Shown one piece after another: positions 54,545-64,000 of a stretch of 64,000 bases of DNA. Below the pieces are notes generated by a model that saw only the letters and a program-made list of their open reading frames with translations, ran no database searches and was not told the origin of the DNA. The stretch's first letter is position 1. Every line of letters starts with the position of its first letter. Source of the stretch: Lachnospiraceae bacterium. Its GTDB lineage: Bacteria; Bacillota; Clostridia; Lachnospirales; Lachnospiraceae. Made by a program: the position numbers and the translations under genes. The DNA lies in the NCBI GenBank assembly GCA_024697595.1, contig JAILFK010000070.1, positions 19,689 to 83,688 of the forward strand. The letters run 5' to 3'.

Positions 54545-56542
54545 TCAAGAGATTAAAGCTTCCAATTCTTCCCATTTGTCATATAGCTTTTCTAGTTCAT
54601 CATTCAAAGCATTTTGCCTTGTGGTCAGTTCATTTAATTTGGCTGAATTAGTTGCCACCTCGTCCTGTGCAAACATACTGTCAATCTCTTGATTTTCAGC
54701 TTCAATTTCTTCTATTCTTTTTTCGACTTCAGCAAGCTCACGTTTTGCCTTGGTAATTTCTCGTTGTTTTTGTTTGTTTGCTTCCCAATCAGCCTTACCA
54801 GAATTAGAATCATTTCCACCAGTTATTAGTCCGCTATTTTTTTGCTCACTAAAATTTACCACATCTTTGTTGTCAGTGCTATTATTTTTATTTGGTATTA
54901 AAGAATCAGACGAATCCATACCAAAATTATCAACAATAGTCTGTTTTTTTTCTAGATAATAATCATAATTTCCAAGATATGTTGTAAAATGTTTTCCCTC
55001 TAATTCCAATATCTTATGAGCAGTCTTATTTACAAAATATCTGTCGTGACTGACATAAAGCAAAGTTCCTGTATAGGAATTTAAAGCCTCCTCTAAAATG
55101 TCTTTAGACTCCATATCCAAATGGTTTGTGGGCTCATCTAAAATCAAAAAATTAGCTTCGGATAACATAAGCTTTGCCAGGGACACTCTACCTCTTTCAC
55201 CACCGCTTAAATCTCCGATTTTTTTATAGCAATCATCCCCGGTAAACAAAAAGGCAGCTAGCGTATTTCTTATCTTAGTATTGTTTAGATTTGGATAAGC
55301 ATCAGCAATCTCATCAAATAAAGAATTGTCATCATTTAATCGCTGTTGCTCCTGATCATAATATCCAACGTGAACATTTGAACCCAATTTTATAATACCG
55401 CTGTCAGCGTCCACCGCCTCATTAATAATTTTCAACAAGGTGGTTTTACCCGTACCATTGTCCCCAATGATAGCCACATGCTCGCCCTTTTGCAGAAGAA
55501 AATCAAAGTTTTCAAATAATATATTGTCATCATATGATTTTTTTAGTCCCTTGATATCAAGTACATCTTTACCACTTGAGACCTGAGGTTCCAAATTCAA
55601 TTTCATATGATTTTCAGCAGATATTGGAGCATCAATCACGTCCATTTTATCCAAAGCTTTTTGTCTACTCTCAGCTCGTTTTACAGATTTTTCTCTGTTA
55701 AATGATTTCAACTTATCAATAACTTCCTGCTGATGTTCAATCTGAGACTGTTGCTTTTCATACTCTCTCAATCTAGTCTTTAAAATCTCAGCCTTTTGAA
55801 TAGCATAGCTAGAATAATTTCCTTTGTATAAATGAGTCAAGCCATGGGTTATATCAAGTACTTTGTCCACAATTTTATCCAGGAAATATCTATCGTGGGC
55901 CACCAAAATCATGGTACCCTTATAATTTGATAAATATGTCTCCAACCACTGAATAGAATTTAAATCTAAATGATTTATAGGCTCATCTAAAAGCAAAATA
56001 TCTGGCTTTTTCACCAACAACATTCCAAGGGAAACCCTTGTCTTTTGGCCGCCAGAAAGTTCCCTCATATTTTTACCAAAATCTTCATCATCAAAACCTA
56101 GACCACGCAAAACACCTGTAACCTGAGATTCATATGTACTTCCCTCAAGATGTTCAAAGGTGTCATTTAGACTGTGATATTTGGCCAGAAGTTCCTCCAA
56201 TTCATCACCTGTTAAATGTGTCATCTGCTCTTCCATCTGAATTAAAGTATTTTTTATATTTATAATATCTTCTCTGGCAGAATAAACAATATCATAAATA
56301 GTACCTGACGCAGCATCATTTTGATACTGTGCCAGGTAGCCTATGGTGACATCTTTGGCTGTGACAACATTGCCCTTATCAGCCTCAAGTTCACCGGTTA
56401 TAATCTTGAGCAAAGTAGATTTACCCGCTCCATTATTTCCAACTATTGCAAGCTTTTCACCTGCATCTAGCTGGAAAGAAATATCATTTAAAATATTGTC
56501 CGTACCATAAGATTTTGTTATTCCTTGGCAGGATAAAACCAT
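54545..56542 (-). CDS. ABC-F family ATPase
   Basis: 665 residues, two ABC domains without membrane segments: Walker A GNNGAGKSTLLK with LSGGQKTRVSLG, and GDNGTGKTTLLK with LSGGERGRVSLA; Walker B LLLDEPINHLD and LILDEPTNHLD. The inter-domain linker is about 240-310 and a C-terminal coiled coil about 590-660. ABC-F proteins bind the ribosomal E site and ease stalls; some protect from antibiotics. This looks like a YdiF/Uup-type housekeeping member. It lies 32 bases after icd. Confidence 0.93.
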   Translation of the reverse strand: MVLSCQGITKSYGTDNILNDISFQLDAGEKLAIVGNNGAGKSTLLKIITGELEADKGNVVTAKDVTIGYLAQYQNDAASGTIYDIVYSAREDIINIKNTLIQMEEQMTHLTGDELEELLAKYHSLNDTFEHLEGSTYESQVTGVLRGLGFDDEDFGKNMRELSGGQKTRVSLGMLLVKKPDILLLDEPINHLDLNSIQWLETYLSNYKGTMILVAHDRYFLDKIVDKVLDITHGLTHLYKGNYSSYAIQKAEILKTRLREYEKQQSQIEHQQEVIDKLKSFNREKSVKRAESRQKALDKMDVIDAPISAENHMKLNLEPQVSSGKDVLDIKGLKKSYDDNILFENFDFLLQKGEHVAIIGDNGTGKTTLLKIINEAVDADSGIIKLGSNVHVGYYDQEQQRLNDDNSLFDEIADAYPNLNNTKIRNTLAAFLFTGDDCYKKIGDLSGGERGRVSLAKLMLSEANFLILDEPTNHLDMESKDILEEALNSYTGTLLYVSHDRYFVNKTAHKILELEGKHFTTYLGNYDYYLEKKQTIVDNFGMDSSDSLIPNKNNSTDNKDVVNFSEQKNSGLITGGNDSNSGKADWEANKQKQREITKAKRELAEVEKRIEEIEAENQEIDSMFAQDEVATNSAKLNELTTRQNALNDELEKLYDKWEELEALIS

Positions 56543-56574
56543 ATCATTCTCTCCTTAAATGAAATGAATATATT

Positions 56575-57783
56575 TTACAACAATCCCTCTAATGTTTCTC
56601 TGATTGCTACGATAAAGTCCTTACTGTTCAATACTGTAGGATTTTCTAAAGAAGTGATAAGAGCCAAATCTTTTGTCATCTTGCCATCTTCAATAGTCTT
56701 GATACAAGCCTGCTCCAACTTGTTGGCAAAATCAATCAACTCTGGAGTGTTGTCCAACTCACCACGTTTTCTCAAAGCACCTGACCAAGCAAAGATTGTT
56801 GCAACAGAGTTTGTTGAAGTCTCCTCGCCCTTCAAGTGTTTGTAGTAATGTCTCTGAACTGTTCCATGAGCAGCCTCGTACTCATATACTCCTGATGGAG
56901 ATACCAAAACAGAAGTCATCATTGCAAGTGAACCAAAAGCAGATGAAATCATATCACTCATAACATCACCATCATAGTTCTTGCAAGCCCAGATATAACC
57001 ACCCTCTGACTTCATTACACGAGCAACAGCATCGTCAATTAAAGTATAGAAGTATGTAATGCCAGCCTTTTCAAACTTTTCTTTGTAATCAGCCTCAAAG
57101 ATTTCCTGGAAAATATCCTTGAATGTATGATCATATTTCTTAGAAATTGTATCCTTTGTAGCAAACCATAAATCTTGCTTCTGGTCTAGCGCATACTCAA
57201 AACATGCCTTAGCAAAACTATCAATAGAATCATCTAAGTTGTGCTGTCCCTGTAGTACGCCCTCGCCCTTAAAGTTATGGATTGTTTCCTTTAATACTGT
57301 TCCATCCTCGCCAGTAAATACAAGCTCAGCTGTACCTGGTCCTGGAACATCAATCTCAACTGACTTATATACATCACCGTATGCATGACGAGCAATTGTG
57401 ATTGGCTTTTTCCAATTTTTAACACAAGGCTCAATACCCTTTACGATAATTGGTGCACGAAATACTGTTCCATCCAAGATTGCTCTGATTGTTCCATTTG
57501 GACTCTTCCACATTTCCTTCAAATCATATTCTGTCATACGAGCAGCATTTGGAGTGATTGTGGCACATTTAACAGCAACGCCGTATCTTTTAGTAGCCTC
57601 AGCTGAATCAACTGTAACCTGATCATTTGTGGCATTTCTATGCTCTAATCCAAGATCAAAGTACTCAGTTTTTAAATCAATAAATGGGTTTAACAATTCA
57701 TCTTTGATCATCTGCCAAAGAATTCTTGTCATCTCGTCTCCATCCATCTCAACTAAAGGTGTCTTCATTTCAATTTTGCTCAT
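56575..57783 (-). CDS. icd: NADP-dependent isocitrate dehydrogenase
   Basis: 402 residues, homodimeric type close to eukaryotic NADP-IDH ([24 protein letters not shown]). Substrate-site residues are in [19 protein letters not shown], and [12 protein letters not shown] is the cofactor region. Supplies 2-oxoglutarate for glutamate synthesis in an organism likely to have an incomplete TCA cycle. It lies 14 bases after leuS, with ABC-F following. Confidence 0.96.
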   Translation of the reverse strand: MSKIEMKTPLVEMDGDEMTRILWQMIKDELLNPFIDLKTEYFDLGLEHRNATNDQVTVDSAEATKRYGVAVKCATITPNAARMTEYDLKEMWKSPNGTIRAILDGTVFRAPIIVKGIEPCVKNWKKPITIARHAYGDVYKSVEIDVPGPGTAELVFTGEDGTVLKETIHNFKGEGVLQGQHNLDDSIDSFAKACFEYALDQKQDLWFATKDTISKKYDHTFKDIFQEIFEADYKEKFEKAGITYFYTLIDDAVARVMKSEGGYIWACKNYDGDVMSDMISSAFGSLAMMTSVLVSPSGVYEYEAAHGTVQRHYYKHLKGEETSTNSVATIFAWSGALRKRGELDNTPELIDFANKLEQACIKTIEDGKMTKDLALITSLENPTVLNSKDFIVAIRETLEGLL

Positions 57784-57797
57784 TGTAGTTCTCCTTA

Positions 57798-60218
57798 TTA
57801 CTTTGCAACAATATTTACAATCTTACCAGGAACATAAATTTCCTTGATAATGTTTCCACTCAATCTATCTCCCAAAGCTTCTTTTGCTCTTGATAACACA
57901 TCATCTTTGGCATCATCTACATTTATAGCAAGTGTTGTCTTAGTCTTGCCATTGATCTGAACAGCAATCTCAACTGTATTTTCAACAGTTTTAGCCTCAT
58001 CATACTCTGGCCACGCTTCGTAAGCAATTGTGTCATCATGACCCATTAACTGCCAGATTTCCTCTCCCACATGAGGGCAGATACATGAGAACATCTTGAT
58101 GAAATTCTCGCCGTACTCTCTTGGACATTTTCCAGCCTTATATACAGCATTTACAAAAATCATCATCTGCGAAATTGCAGTGTTATAACCTAATTCCTCA
58201 AAATCATTTGTAACCTTTTTCACAGTCTGATGATAAATCTTTTCAAGTGAACCATCATTATCATCTGTAAGGTTTTCAGCCTCTGTAAAGAAATTGTATA
58301 CACGAGTGATAAATCTCTTAGCACCAGCTACATTGTTAGAATTCCATGGCTTAGAAACCTCAAGAGGCCCCATAAACATCTCGTATAGACGAAGTGTATC
58401 TGCGCCGTAATCATTTACAATATCACTTGGATTTACAACGAATTCAGGGAATCTCTTACCCATCTTAATTCCATTTTCCCCAAGAATCATACCCTGATGA
58501 ACAAGCTTCTTAAATGGCTCCTTCACTGGAGATAATCCATTGTTATAAAGGAATCTATTCCAGATTCTTGAATACATAAGATGTCCAACTGCATGCTCAG
58601 GTCCACCAACGTATAAGTCAACTGGCATCCAATGCTCTAACAACTTTTGATCTGCAAATTCCTTATCGTTATCAGGATCGATATATCTCAAATAGTACCA
58701 AGAAGAACCAGCAGAACCAGGCATTGTAGATGTCTCTCTAGTTCCTTTCAAACCATTCTTATCATAACATTTCCACTCTGTGGCATTCTCAAGAGGTGCC
58801 TGACCATTCTTGCCTTTATAATCCTCAAGTTCTGGCAAGATAAGTGGTAATTCCTCATCAGGGAGGAATTCGATAGAACCATCTTCCTTATATACGCAAG
58901 GTACTGGTTCGCCCCAGTATCTCTGTCTAGCAAATATCCACTCACGGAAGTGATAATTAACCTTTTCACGGGCAACACCCATATCAATCAATTTTTTAGT
59001 AATGGCAGGTTTTGCTTCCTCTACAGTCATTCCATTAAACTCTTCAGAATTTATAAGTTTGCATCCCTTGCCAAGGTAATCATATTTCTCAAAGGCATGA
59101 TTTGATACATCAGCACCCTCGCCTTCAATTACTTGAATATATTCAAGACCATGAACTTCTGCGTACTCAAAATCTCTCTGATCATGTGTAGGAACCGCCA
59201 TAACAGCACCTGTTCCATAGCTTGCCAACACGAAATCACCGATATAAAGCGGCACTTCCTTGCCATTTACCGGATTGATTGCGTAAATTCCTTTTAAAGG
59301 ACAACCAGATTTAGTCTTATTCAAATCTGTTCTGTCCAAATCATTTTTCTTTAAAGTCTCATCGATGTATGCCTGAACTTCCTCTGGATTTTCAACTCTA
59401 TCCATTAGACCTTTTACAATATCACCATCTGGGGCTAACACCATAAATGTGATACCGTAAATTGTCTCAATACATGTGGTAAATATTGAGAACTCACCAC
59501 CGCCAACAATCTTGAAATCAACTTCAACACCAGTGGACTTACCAATCCAGTTTCTCTGAATCTCTTTTGTAGACTCTGGCCAATCAACCTCATTTAAACC
59601 GTCAAGAAGTTCCTCCGCGAAAGCCTGCTGGTCAATAACCCACTGCTTCATCATCTTTTTGACAACAGGGAAGCCGCCACGCTCAGACTTTCCGTCAATG
59701 ACCTCATCATTTGAAAGAACTGTTCCAAGTTCCTCACACCAGTTAACTGGCATATCAATATGCTTAGCATATCCAGCCTCATATAACTTCTTGAAAATCC
59801 ACTGTGTCCATTTATAAAACTTAGGATCAGATGTGGCGATCATTTTAGACCAATCATAATCAAATCCTAATTCTTTTAACTGCTTTGAAAATGTTTCAAT
59901 GTTATGCTCTGTAAATCCTGCTGGATGATTACCTGTATTAACAGCATACTGCTCAGCTGGAAGTCCAAAAGAATCATAACCCATTGGATGCAACACATTG
60001 TATCCCTGCATTCTCTTCATTCTAGACATAATATCTGTCGCTGTATATCCTTCTGGATGTCCTGCGTGAAGACCAACTCCTGATGGATATGGGAACATAT
60101 CAAGGGCATAGTATTTAGGTTTGCTAAAATCCCAGACATCTGTTTTAAATGTCTCATTCTCCTCCCAATATTTCTGCCACTTTTTCTCAATCACTTTATG
60201 ATTGTATGTCGCTGCCAT
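57798..60218 (-). CDS. leuS: Leucyl-tRNA synthetase
   Basis: 806 residues, class I synthetase. The HIGH motif appears as HAGHPEGYT after FPYPSGVGL. The KMSKS loop reads [10 protein letters not shown], with Gly for the first Ser. The editing domain (about 220-420) has [20 protein letters not shown] and a [17 protein letters not shown] segment. ATG 60218 has AGGAGG 8 bases upstream; the longer TTG form lacks this spacing. It heads leuS-icd-ABC-F. No T-box leader is seen. Confidence 0.97.
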   Translation of the reverse strand: MAATYNHKVIEKKWQKYWEENETFKTDVWDFSKPKYYALDMFPYPSGVGLHAGHPEGYTATDIMSRMKRMQGYNVLHPMGYDSFGLPAEQYAVNTGNHPAGFTEHNIETFSKQLKELGFDYDWSKMIATSDPKFYKWTQWIFKKLYEAGYAKHIDMPVNWCEELGTVLSNDEVIDGKSERGGFPVVKKMMKQWVIDQQAFAEELLDGLNEVDWPESTKEIQRNWIGKSTGVEVDFKIVGGGEFSIFTTCIETIYGITFMVLAPDGDIVKGLMDRVENPEEVQAYIDETLKKNDLDRTDLNKTKSGCPLKGIYAINPVNGKEVPLYIGDFVLASYGTGAVMAVPTHDQRDFEYAEVHGLEYIQVIEGEGADVSNHAFEKYDYLGKGCKLINSEEFNGMTVEEAKPAITKKLIDMGVAREKVNYHFREWIFARQRYWGEPVPCVYKEDGSIEFLPDEELPLILPELEDYKGKNGQAPLENATEWKCYDKNGLKGTRETSTMPGSAGSSWYYLRYIDPDNDKEFADQKLLEHWMPVDLYVGGPEHAVGHLMYSRIWNRFLYNNGLSPVKEPFKKLVHQGMILGENGIKMGKRFPEFVVNPSDIVNDYGADTLRLYEMFMGPLEVSKPWNSNNVAGAKRFITRVYNFFTEAENLTDDNDGSLEKIYHQTVKKVTNDFEELGYNTAISQMMIFVNAVYKAGKCPREYGENFIKMFSCICPHVGEEIWQLMGHDDTIAYEAWPEYDEAKTVENTVEIAVQINGKTKTTLAINVDDAKDDVLSRAKEALGDRLSGNIIKEIYVPGKIVNIVAK

Positions 60219-60291
60219 TTTCAATTCCTCCTGATCTATAACAAAATCGTATATTTATACACTTAATTTTATAAAAATCTGCACAAAGAAG

Positions 60292-60319
60292 ATTTTATCA
60301 TACAGGCTATATTTGTCAA
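60292..60319 (-). promoter_or_regulatory. Promoter of leuS operon
   Basis: On the - strand perfect TTGACA (60319-60314), 16-base spacer, TAAAAT (60297-60292). Leader about 66 bases. Confidence 0.75.
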
Positions 60320-60361
60320 GAAAACTAAGGGTTAAAATCCCCTTTGAAATCCCTAATTTAG

Positions 60362-60390
60362 TTGACTTTAGGACTCATAATCGTTACTAT
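60362..60390 (+). promoter_or_regulatory. Promoter of tyrA-aroA
   Basis: TTGACT (60362-60367), 17-base spacer, TACTAT (60385-60390). Divergent from the leuS promoter in the same 250-base gap. Confidence 0.75.
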
Positions 60391-60468
60391 TTTTATAGCA
60401 AAATTAATTACACTAATTGAATATTAATAAATATCAATAAACATCTAAAAAATAAGGACTAAAAAAAT

Positions 60469-61557
60469 ATGAATTTTTCACAAATCGGTTTTATAGGATT
60501 AGGATTAATCGGAGGCTCAATAGCCAAAACAATTCAAAAAAAATATTCAGAAACAAAAATCATTGCAACAGCCAATCGTCAATCAACTATTGATGAGGCA
60601 TATTCAGACGGAGTCATCGACAACTCTGTTCTTCTTGATATTGAAGATTTCTCAGAATGCGATGTGATTTTTTTATGCAGTCCTGTAAAATACAATATCT
60701 CATATTTAAAGGAACTAAAAAATATAATAAAGCCAACCTGTCTTGTGACAGATGTGGGAAGTGTAAAAGGAGACATTACTTCCGCCGCCATTGAAATCGG
60801 CATAGATAATCAATTTATCGGTGGACATCCAATGGCTGGTGCTGAATCCACAGGATACAACAACGCCACTACCACCTTGCTTGAAAATGCTTATTACATT
60901 TTGACTTACACAGATAAAATTGATGGTTCGATCTTATCTGATTTCGATAAATTTATTTCAAGCCTTGGGGCTATCACAATGACTATGCCATCACAAAAAC
61001 ATGATTTCGCTGTGGCGTGTATCAGCCATTTACCACATATTATCTCCGCTTCACTTGTAAATTATGTAAATGAAGCAGATGATGATGGAACTTTAAAAAC
61101 TATTGCGGCTGGAGGATTTAGGGATATCACAAGAATATCTTCTTCATCTCCTACTATGTGGCAACACATTTGTGCCACCAACAAGGATGAAATTTTAAAT
61201 GCCTATAAACTTTATATTGAAAGCTTAAATAAATTCGTTGAGGCTGTAGAAAATTCAGATGAGGCCAAAACATTTGAACTATTTACAAATGCAAAAAATT
61301 ATAGAGATAATCTTCCTGTAAAAAATAATGGTCTTATTCCAAGCGCCTTTGAATTTTATTTGGATTTGGAGGATGAAGCCGGTAACATTGCCACTGTGGC
61401 CACAATTCTAGCGAAGGAAAATATAAGTATTAAAAATATTGGTATTGTCCACAACCGTGAGTTTGAACAGGGTGTACTTAGAATCGAGACCTATGATGAT
61501 AAATCTATGAGGGATGCGATTGAGATTTTAAAGTACAAATATAAGATTTATAAATAA
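60469..61557 (+). CDS. tyrA: Prephenate dehydrogenase with C-terminal ACT domain
   Basis: 362 residues, makes 4-hydroxyphenylpyruvate for tyrosine. Rossmann motif GLGLIGGSIAK (10-20), VTDVGSVKGDI, IGGHPMAGAESTGY and SHLPHIISASLV mark the catalytic part. Residues about 295-362 (DLEDEAGNIATVATILAKENISIKNIG region) form an ACT domain, which would sense tyrosine. It is upstream of aroA by 82 bases. Confidence 0.95.
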   Translation: MNFSQIGFIGLGLIGGSIAKTIQKKYSETKIIATANRQSTIDEAYSDGVIDNSVLLDIEDFSECDVIFLCSPVKYNISYLKELKNIIKPTCLVTDVGSVKGDITSAAIEIGIDNQFIGGHPMAGAESTGYNNATTTLLENAYYILTYTDKIDGSILSDFDKFISSLGAITMTMPSQKHDFAVACISHLPHIISASLVNYVNEADDDGTLKTIAAGGFRDITRISSSSPTMWQHICATNKDEILNAYKLYIESLNKFVEAVENSDEAKTFELFTNAKNYRDNLPVKNNGLIPSAFEFYLDLEDEAGNIATVATILAKENISIKNIGIVHNREFEQGVLRIETYDDKSMRDAIEILKYKYKIYK

Positions 61558-61639
61558 TAATTGTAAGCAAGAAGAATATTCTAATAAATTTACAAATACA
61601 AATTAGATTCAAAAAATATATTTAAGTAGGAATAAATCA

Positions 61640-62968
61640 ATGATGAATAATAAATCAATGACAATCACAAAATGTAAATCACTCAAGGGACAAATCACTG
61701 TTCCCGGTGATAAATCCATATCTCACAGAGGCGTAATGTTTGGTGCTATTTCTGATGGAATCACTGAACTTAATGGCTTTTTAGACGGTGCCGATTGCCG
61801 TTCAACTATCTCTTGCTTCAAAAAAATGGGGATCAATATCACTCAAGATAATGATCATGTAATCATTCACGGCAAGGGACTAAATGGTTTAAGTCAGCCA
61901 AAAGAAATACTTGATGTGGGAAATAGCGGAACAACCACTAGATTAATCAGCGGAATTTTAGCAGGTTCCGCCTTTGAGTCAACACTAAATGGAGATGCTT
62001 CTATTCAGACAAGACCCATGGGTCGAATTATGACGCCGCTTAAAATGATGGGTGCTGATATAACTTCTATAAAAGGTAATGATTGTGCTCCTCTTAAAAT
62101 TAATGGCGGTAATCTTCATGCTATCGATTACATATCTCCTGTTGCATCTGCTCAGGTTAAATCCTGTGTGCTTTTAGCAGGTTTATATTGTGATGGTATA
62201 ACTTCGGTCACAGAACCAGTGCTCTCAAGAAATCACACTGAACTTATGCTTCAAGGGTTTGGTGCAGAGGTTAAATCCGAAAATAACAAGGCTTTCATTG
62301 CAGGTCGCCCTAAATTAATCGGTCAACAAATTACTGTTCCAGGAGACATTTCCTCTGCTGCTTATTTTATTGTGGCAGGTCTTATCTGTGAAAATGCTGA
62401 TTTGCTTATTGAAAATGTAAATTGCAATCCAACACGTGCTGGAATTTTGAAGGTATGTGAAATGATGGGTGCCAATATTGAATATCTAAACCAACGCATT
62501 GTTTCTGGAGAAGAAGTCTGTGATGTACATATTACAACATCTAATTTACATGGAACTAAAGTAGATGGTGATTTGATTCCCACATTAATTGATGAAATTC
62601 CAGTTATTGCTGTAATGGCTGCCTTTGCAGATGGAGATACAATTATCGCTGACGCCGCAGAGTTAAAAGTAAAGGAATCCAACAGAATTGATTCAGTTGT
62701 AAATAATTTAAAATCAATGGGTGTAGTATGTGAACCTACAGAGGATGGAATGATAATTCACGGAAGAAATTTTGTGAATGAATCAGGTGATAAAGCATCT
62801 AATATTCACGGCGCTAAAATCATCACTAAATCCGATCACAGAATCGCTATGTCCTTTGCAATTGCAGGTCTTGTGGCAGATGGCAAAACAACCTTTGATG
62901 ATCCTGAGTGTGTAGTTATATCATATCCAGAATTCTATAACACAATAGAAACTATAAAAAACAAATAA
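61640..62968 (+). CDS. aroA: 3-phosphoshikimate 1-carboxyvinyltransferase (EPSP synthase)
   Basis: 442 residues, sixth step of the shikimate pathway. Substrate motifs: VPGDKSISHRGVMFG, DVGNSGTTTRLISG, GDASIQTRPMGRIM, SAQVKSCVLLAG and the C-terminal KVKESNRID and KSDHRIAMSFAIAG. AGGA lies 8 bases before ATG 61640. The NSGTTTRL rather than NAGTAMRP loop is the kind seen in Gram-positive (class II) enzymes. With tyrA it forms an aromatic unit. Confidence 0.97.
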   Translation: MMNNKSMTITKCKSLKGQITVPGDKSISHRGVMFGAISDGITELNGFLDGADCRSTISCFKKMGINITQDNDHVIIHGKGLNGLSQPKEILDVGNSGTTTRLISGILAGSAFESTLNGDASIQTRPMGRIMTPLKMMGADITSIKGNDCAPLKINGGNLHAIDYISPVASAQVKSCVLLAGLYCDGITSVTEPVLSRNHTELMLQGFGAEVKSENNKAFIAGRPKLIGQQITVPGDISSAAYFIVAGLICENADLLIENVNCNPTRAGILKVCEMMGANIEYLNQRIVSGEEVCDVHITTSNLHGTKVDGDLIPTLIDEIPVIAVMAAFADGDTIIADAAELKVKESNRIDSVVNNLKSMGVVCEPTEDGMIIHGRNFVNESGDKASNIHGAKIITKSDHRIAMSFAIAGLVADGKTTFDDPECVVISYPEFYNTIETIKNK

Positions 62969-63011
62969 ATCTCATATTATTTATAACAAATAAGACTGTT
63001 TACTTTGATTT

Positions 63012-63074
63012 AAAATGTACTGACCTCCAATCGTTAGATTTTTAGGTCTAACTTTTGGGGGGTCAGTACATTTT
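63012..63074. repeat. 63-bp palindrome between aroA and transporter; likely bidirectional terminator, ends resemble IS3-type repeats
   Basis: Outer perfect arms AAAATGTACTGACC (63012-63025) and GGTCAGTACATTTT (63061-63074), further pairing CTCCAA/TTTGGGG with wobble, and inner arms GTTAGA (63033-63038) / TCTAAC (63047-63052). The arms' A and T ends give T-runs in both directions between convergent genes. TGTACTGACC...GTTAGA is also, from memory, like IS3-family (IS150 group) end repeats. Confidence 0.7.
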
Positions 63075-63105
63075 CCAGCTTATTTAATTAATATAAAATG
63101 CTTAT

Positions 63106-63999
63106 CTATTTCTTTGAGCGGTTGGCCTTGGCCTTTTTCTTGGCCAGTTTCTCCTGATACTTGGCCTCTTCCTCCTCAAAGTTCAATCCCTTCTTGGCAC
63201 ATTTTGCCTTCAGTTCACGAATTCTATCTTCCTCAGCCTTGCGTTCCAACTCAATCTGTTCCTGCTCAGCTTTCTCTTCCGGAGAAATGTATACCTCGCC
63301 TCTTGCCTCTGCAGCCTTTCTATGTCTATCAATAATTGTATCAGCCACTTCCTTAGCATGATCTTCTGCATCATAGAATGTCATAATAAGTGCCATTACA
63401 AGATAAGCAATCATACATATTCCTACAAAAGCCCATGTAAAAAATGTCTGTACTGCATGCGGTTGAGTTATAACATCAGCAGAACTAGCTGGAGCAATAT
63501 ACCCAAATGCATTAATACCTCCCAGGAGAATCGACTGTCCAATTCCAGCTGCAATTGTAGCAATAATTGTATTAATAGATGCCGTAAATCCATCTACTCT
63601 AAATCCACTGGTATACTCCACCTGATCCATAGCCTCTGCAAGAACAGCAGCAATGGCATATGTCGGAAGAGCCCCCCAGGATTTAATAAACATACCAGCT
63701 ACCACTCCAATAAGATTCGTAGGGTTAAGCATTACAATCAGGCATCCAATAGCTCCAATTACAAATCCTATCTGGAATACCCATCTCTTACCAAATTTCT
63801 TGACAAGTGGCCACAAAACTACAATTCCTATTCCAAGAGGGAACTGGCCTATAGCATTAATTAGCACCTGATTAGTTGCACCCTCTGCAACTGATGAGCC
63901 TAATACCCAGTTAGCAAAGTAAATCATACTATTAGTTGATAAGAATTGAGAAAACTGGAACAATGCCCATACAGCCATAACCATAAGCCAGTACTTATT
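63106..63999 (-). CDS. GPH-family (MFS) sugar:cation symporter, N-terminus beyond window
   Basis: The last 297 residues are in the window and the frame is open to the edge, so the gene starts to the right. About six membrane helices carry STNSMIYFANWVLGS, GIVVLWPLVKKFGKRWVFQIG, and AEAMDQVEYTSGFRVDG, typical of the glycoside-pentoside-hexuronide family. The final 75 residues are a charged, Glu/Lys-rich coiled-coil-like cytoplasmic tail (EEKAEQEQIELERKAEED). The sugar cannot be told from sequence. It converges on aroA. Confidence 0.85.
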   Translation of the reverse strand, partial: NKYWLMVMAVWALFQFSQFLSTNSMIYFANWVLGSSVAEGATNQVLINAIGQFPLGIGIVVLWPLVKKFGKRWVFQIGFVIGAIGCLIVMLNPTNLIGVVAGMFIKSWGALPTYAIAAVLAEAMDQVEYTSGFRVDGFTASINTIIATIAAGIGQSILLGGINAFGYIAPASSADVITQPHAVQTFFTWAFVGICMIAYLVMALIMTFYDAEDHAKEVADTIIDRHRKAAEARGEVYISPEEKAEQEQIELERKAEEDRIRELKAKCAKKGLNFEEEEAKYQEKLAKKKAKANRSKK

Positions 64000-64000
64000 T

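Noticed and set aside
60225..60468. T-box leader for leuS
   Set aside because: Leader after the predicted start is only about 66 bases and lacks a T-box sequence or terminator.
63322..63864. 180-residue plus-strand open frame opposite the GPH transporter
   Set aside because: Ser/Asn/Cys-rich antisense translation of a membrane protein gene; the - strand frame has clear family motifs.

Overview
The window is AT-rich DNA packed with genes. Low-GC clostridial gene orders (TIGR03960/TIGR03936-rng-rplU-prp-rpmA-obgE; mreBCD-mrdA-minC-rodA-mgsA; mutS-mutL-miaA; phoH-ybeY), a Prp-cleaved L27 and a clostridial-type HisIE point to a Gram-positive anaerobe of the Lachnospiraceae. Butyrivibrio or Pseudobutyrivibrio would fit, but the genus is a guess. 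Nearly all of it is housekeeping sequence. I see no tRNA, rRNA, CRISPR array, prophage or intact insertion sequence, and no gene-free stretch longer than 300 bases.

Layout. Bases 1-9.5 kb read rightward: the 3' part of hisIE, a radical-SAM protein and its DUF2344 partner, an RNase E/G, an L21 leader with rplU-prp-rpmA, then obgE, yhbY, a nadD-yqeK fusion and rsfS. At 9.6 kb the direction switches, and almost everything to 60.2 kb reads leftward. The switch is marked by a bidirectional terminator and a XerS-like tyrosine recombinase. A 28-bp site with the 11-6-11 layout of a dif site lies just upstream of that recombinase. The only + gene inside the leftward block is lexA, divergent from a YneA-like LysM gene with three LexA boxes between them.

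Read in the direction of transcription (right to left), the leftward block holds: leuS-icd-ABC-F; rex and an unknown coiled-coil gene; nnrDE; yebC-glgA; uppP-ftsK; fhs; an unknown zinc-ribbon/TPR protein with rlmH; phoH, a degenerate PgpH-like protein and ybeY; a DUF3048 protein; a MOP flippase and two flavoproteins; mutS-mutL-miaA and a methionine gamma-lyase-like gene; the cell-shape cluster mreB-mreC-mreD-mrdA-minC-rodA-mgsA-dacF; an HlyD-like protein, a PLP protein, sepF, aroB-lspA-rluD; and plsC. The right end returns to + with tyrA-aroA, followed by a 63-bp palindrome and a GPH-type sugar transporter that runs off the window.

How the genes work together. The window covers ribosome assembly and translation (rplU, rpmA, prp, obgE, yhbY, rsfS, rlmH, ybeY, rluD, leuS, miaA), envelope synthesis and division (mre genes, mrdA, rodA, uppP, MOP flippase, sepF, ftsK, minC), mismatch repair and SOS response, shikimate-pathway steps, and NAD metabolism with redox sensing. 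The points most worth a second look are places where a familiar locus has a changed part: minC without minD or minE and with its MinD-contact motif replaced; a short PgpH-like protein that has lost its HD catalytic residues; a methylglyoxal synthase lacking the catalytic aspartate; and the XerS/dif-like convergence that may mark the replication terminus. I found no wholly new multi-gene system that I could defend.
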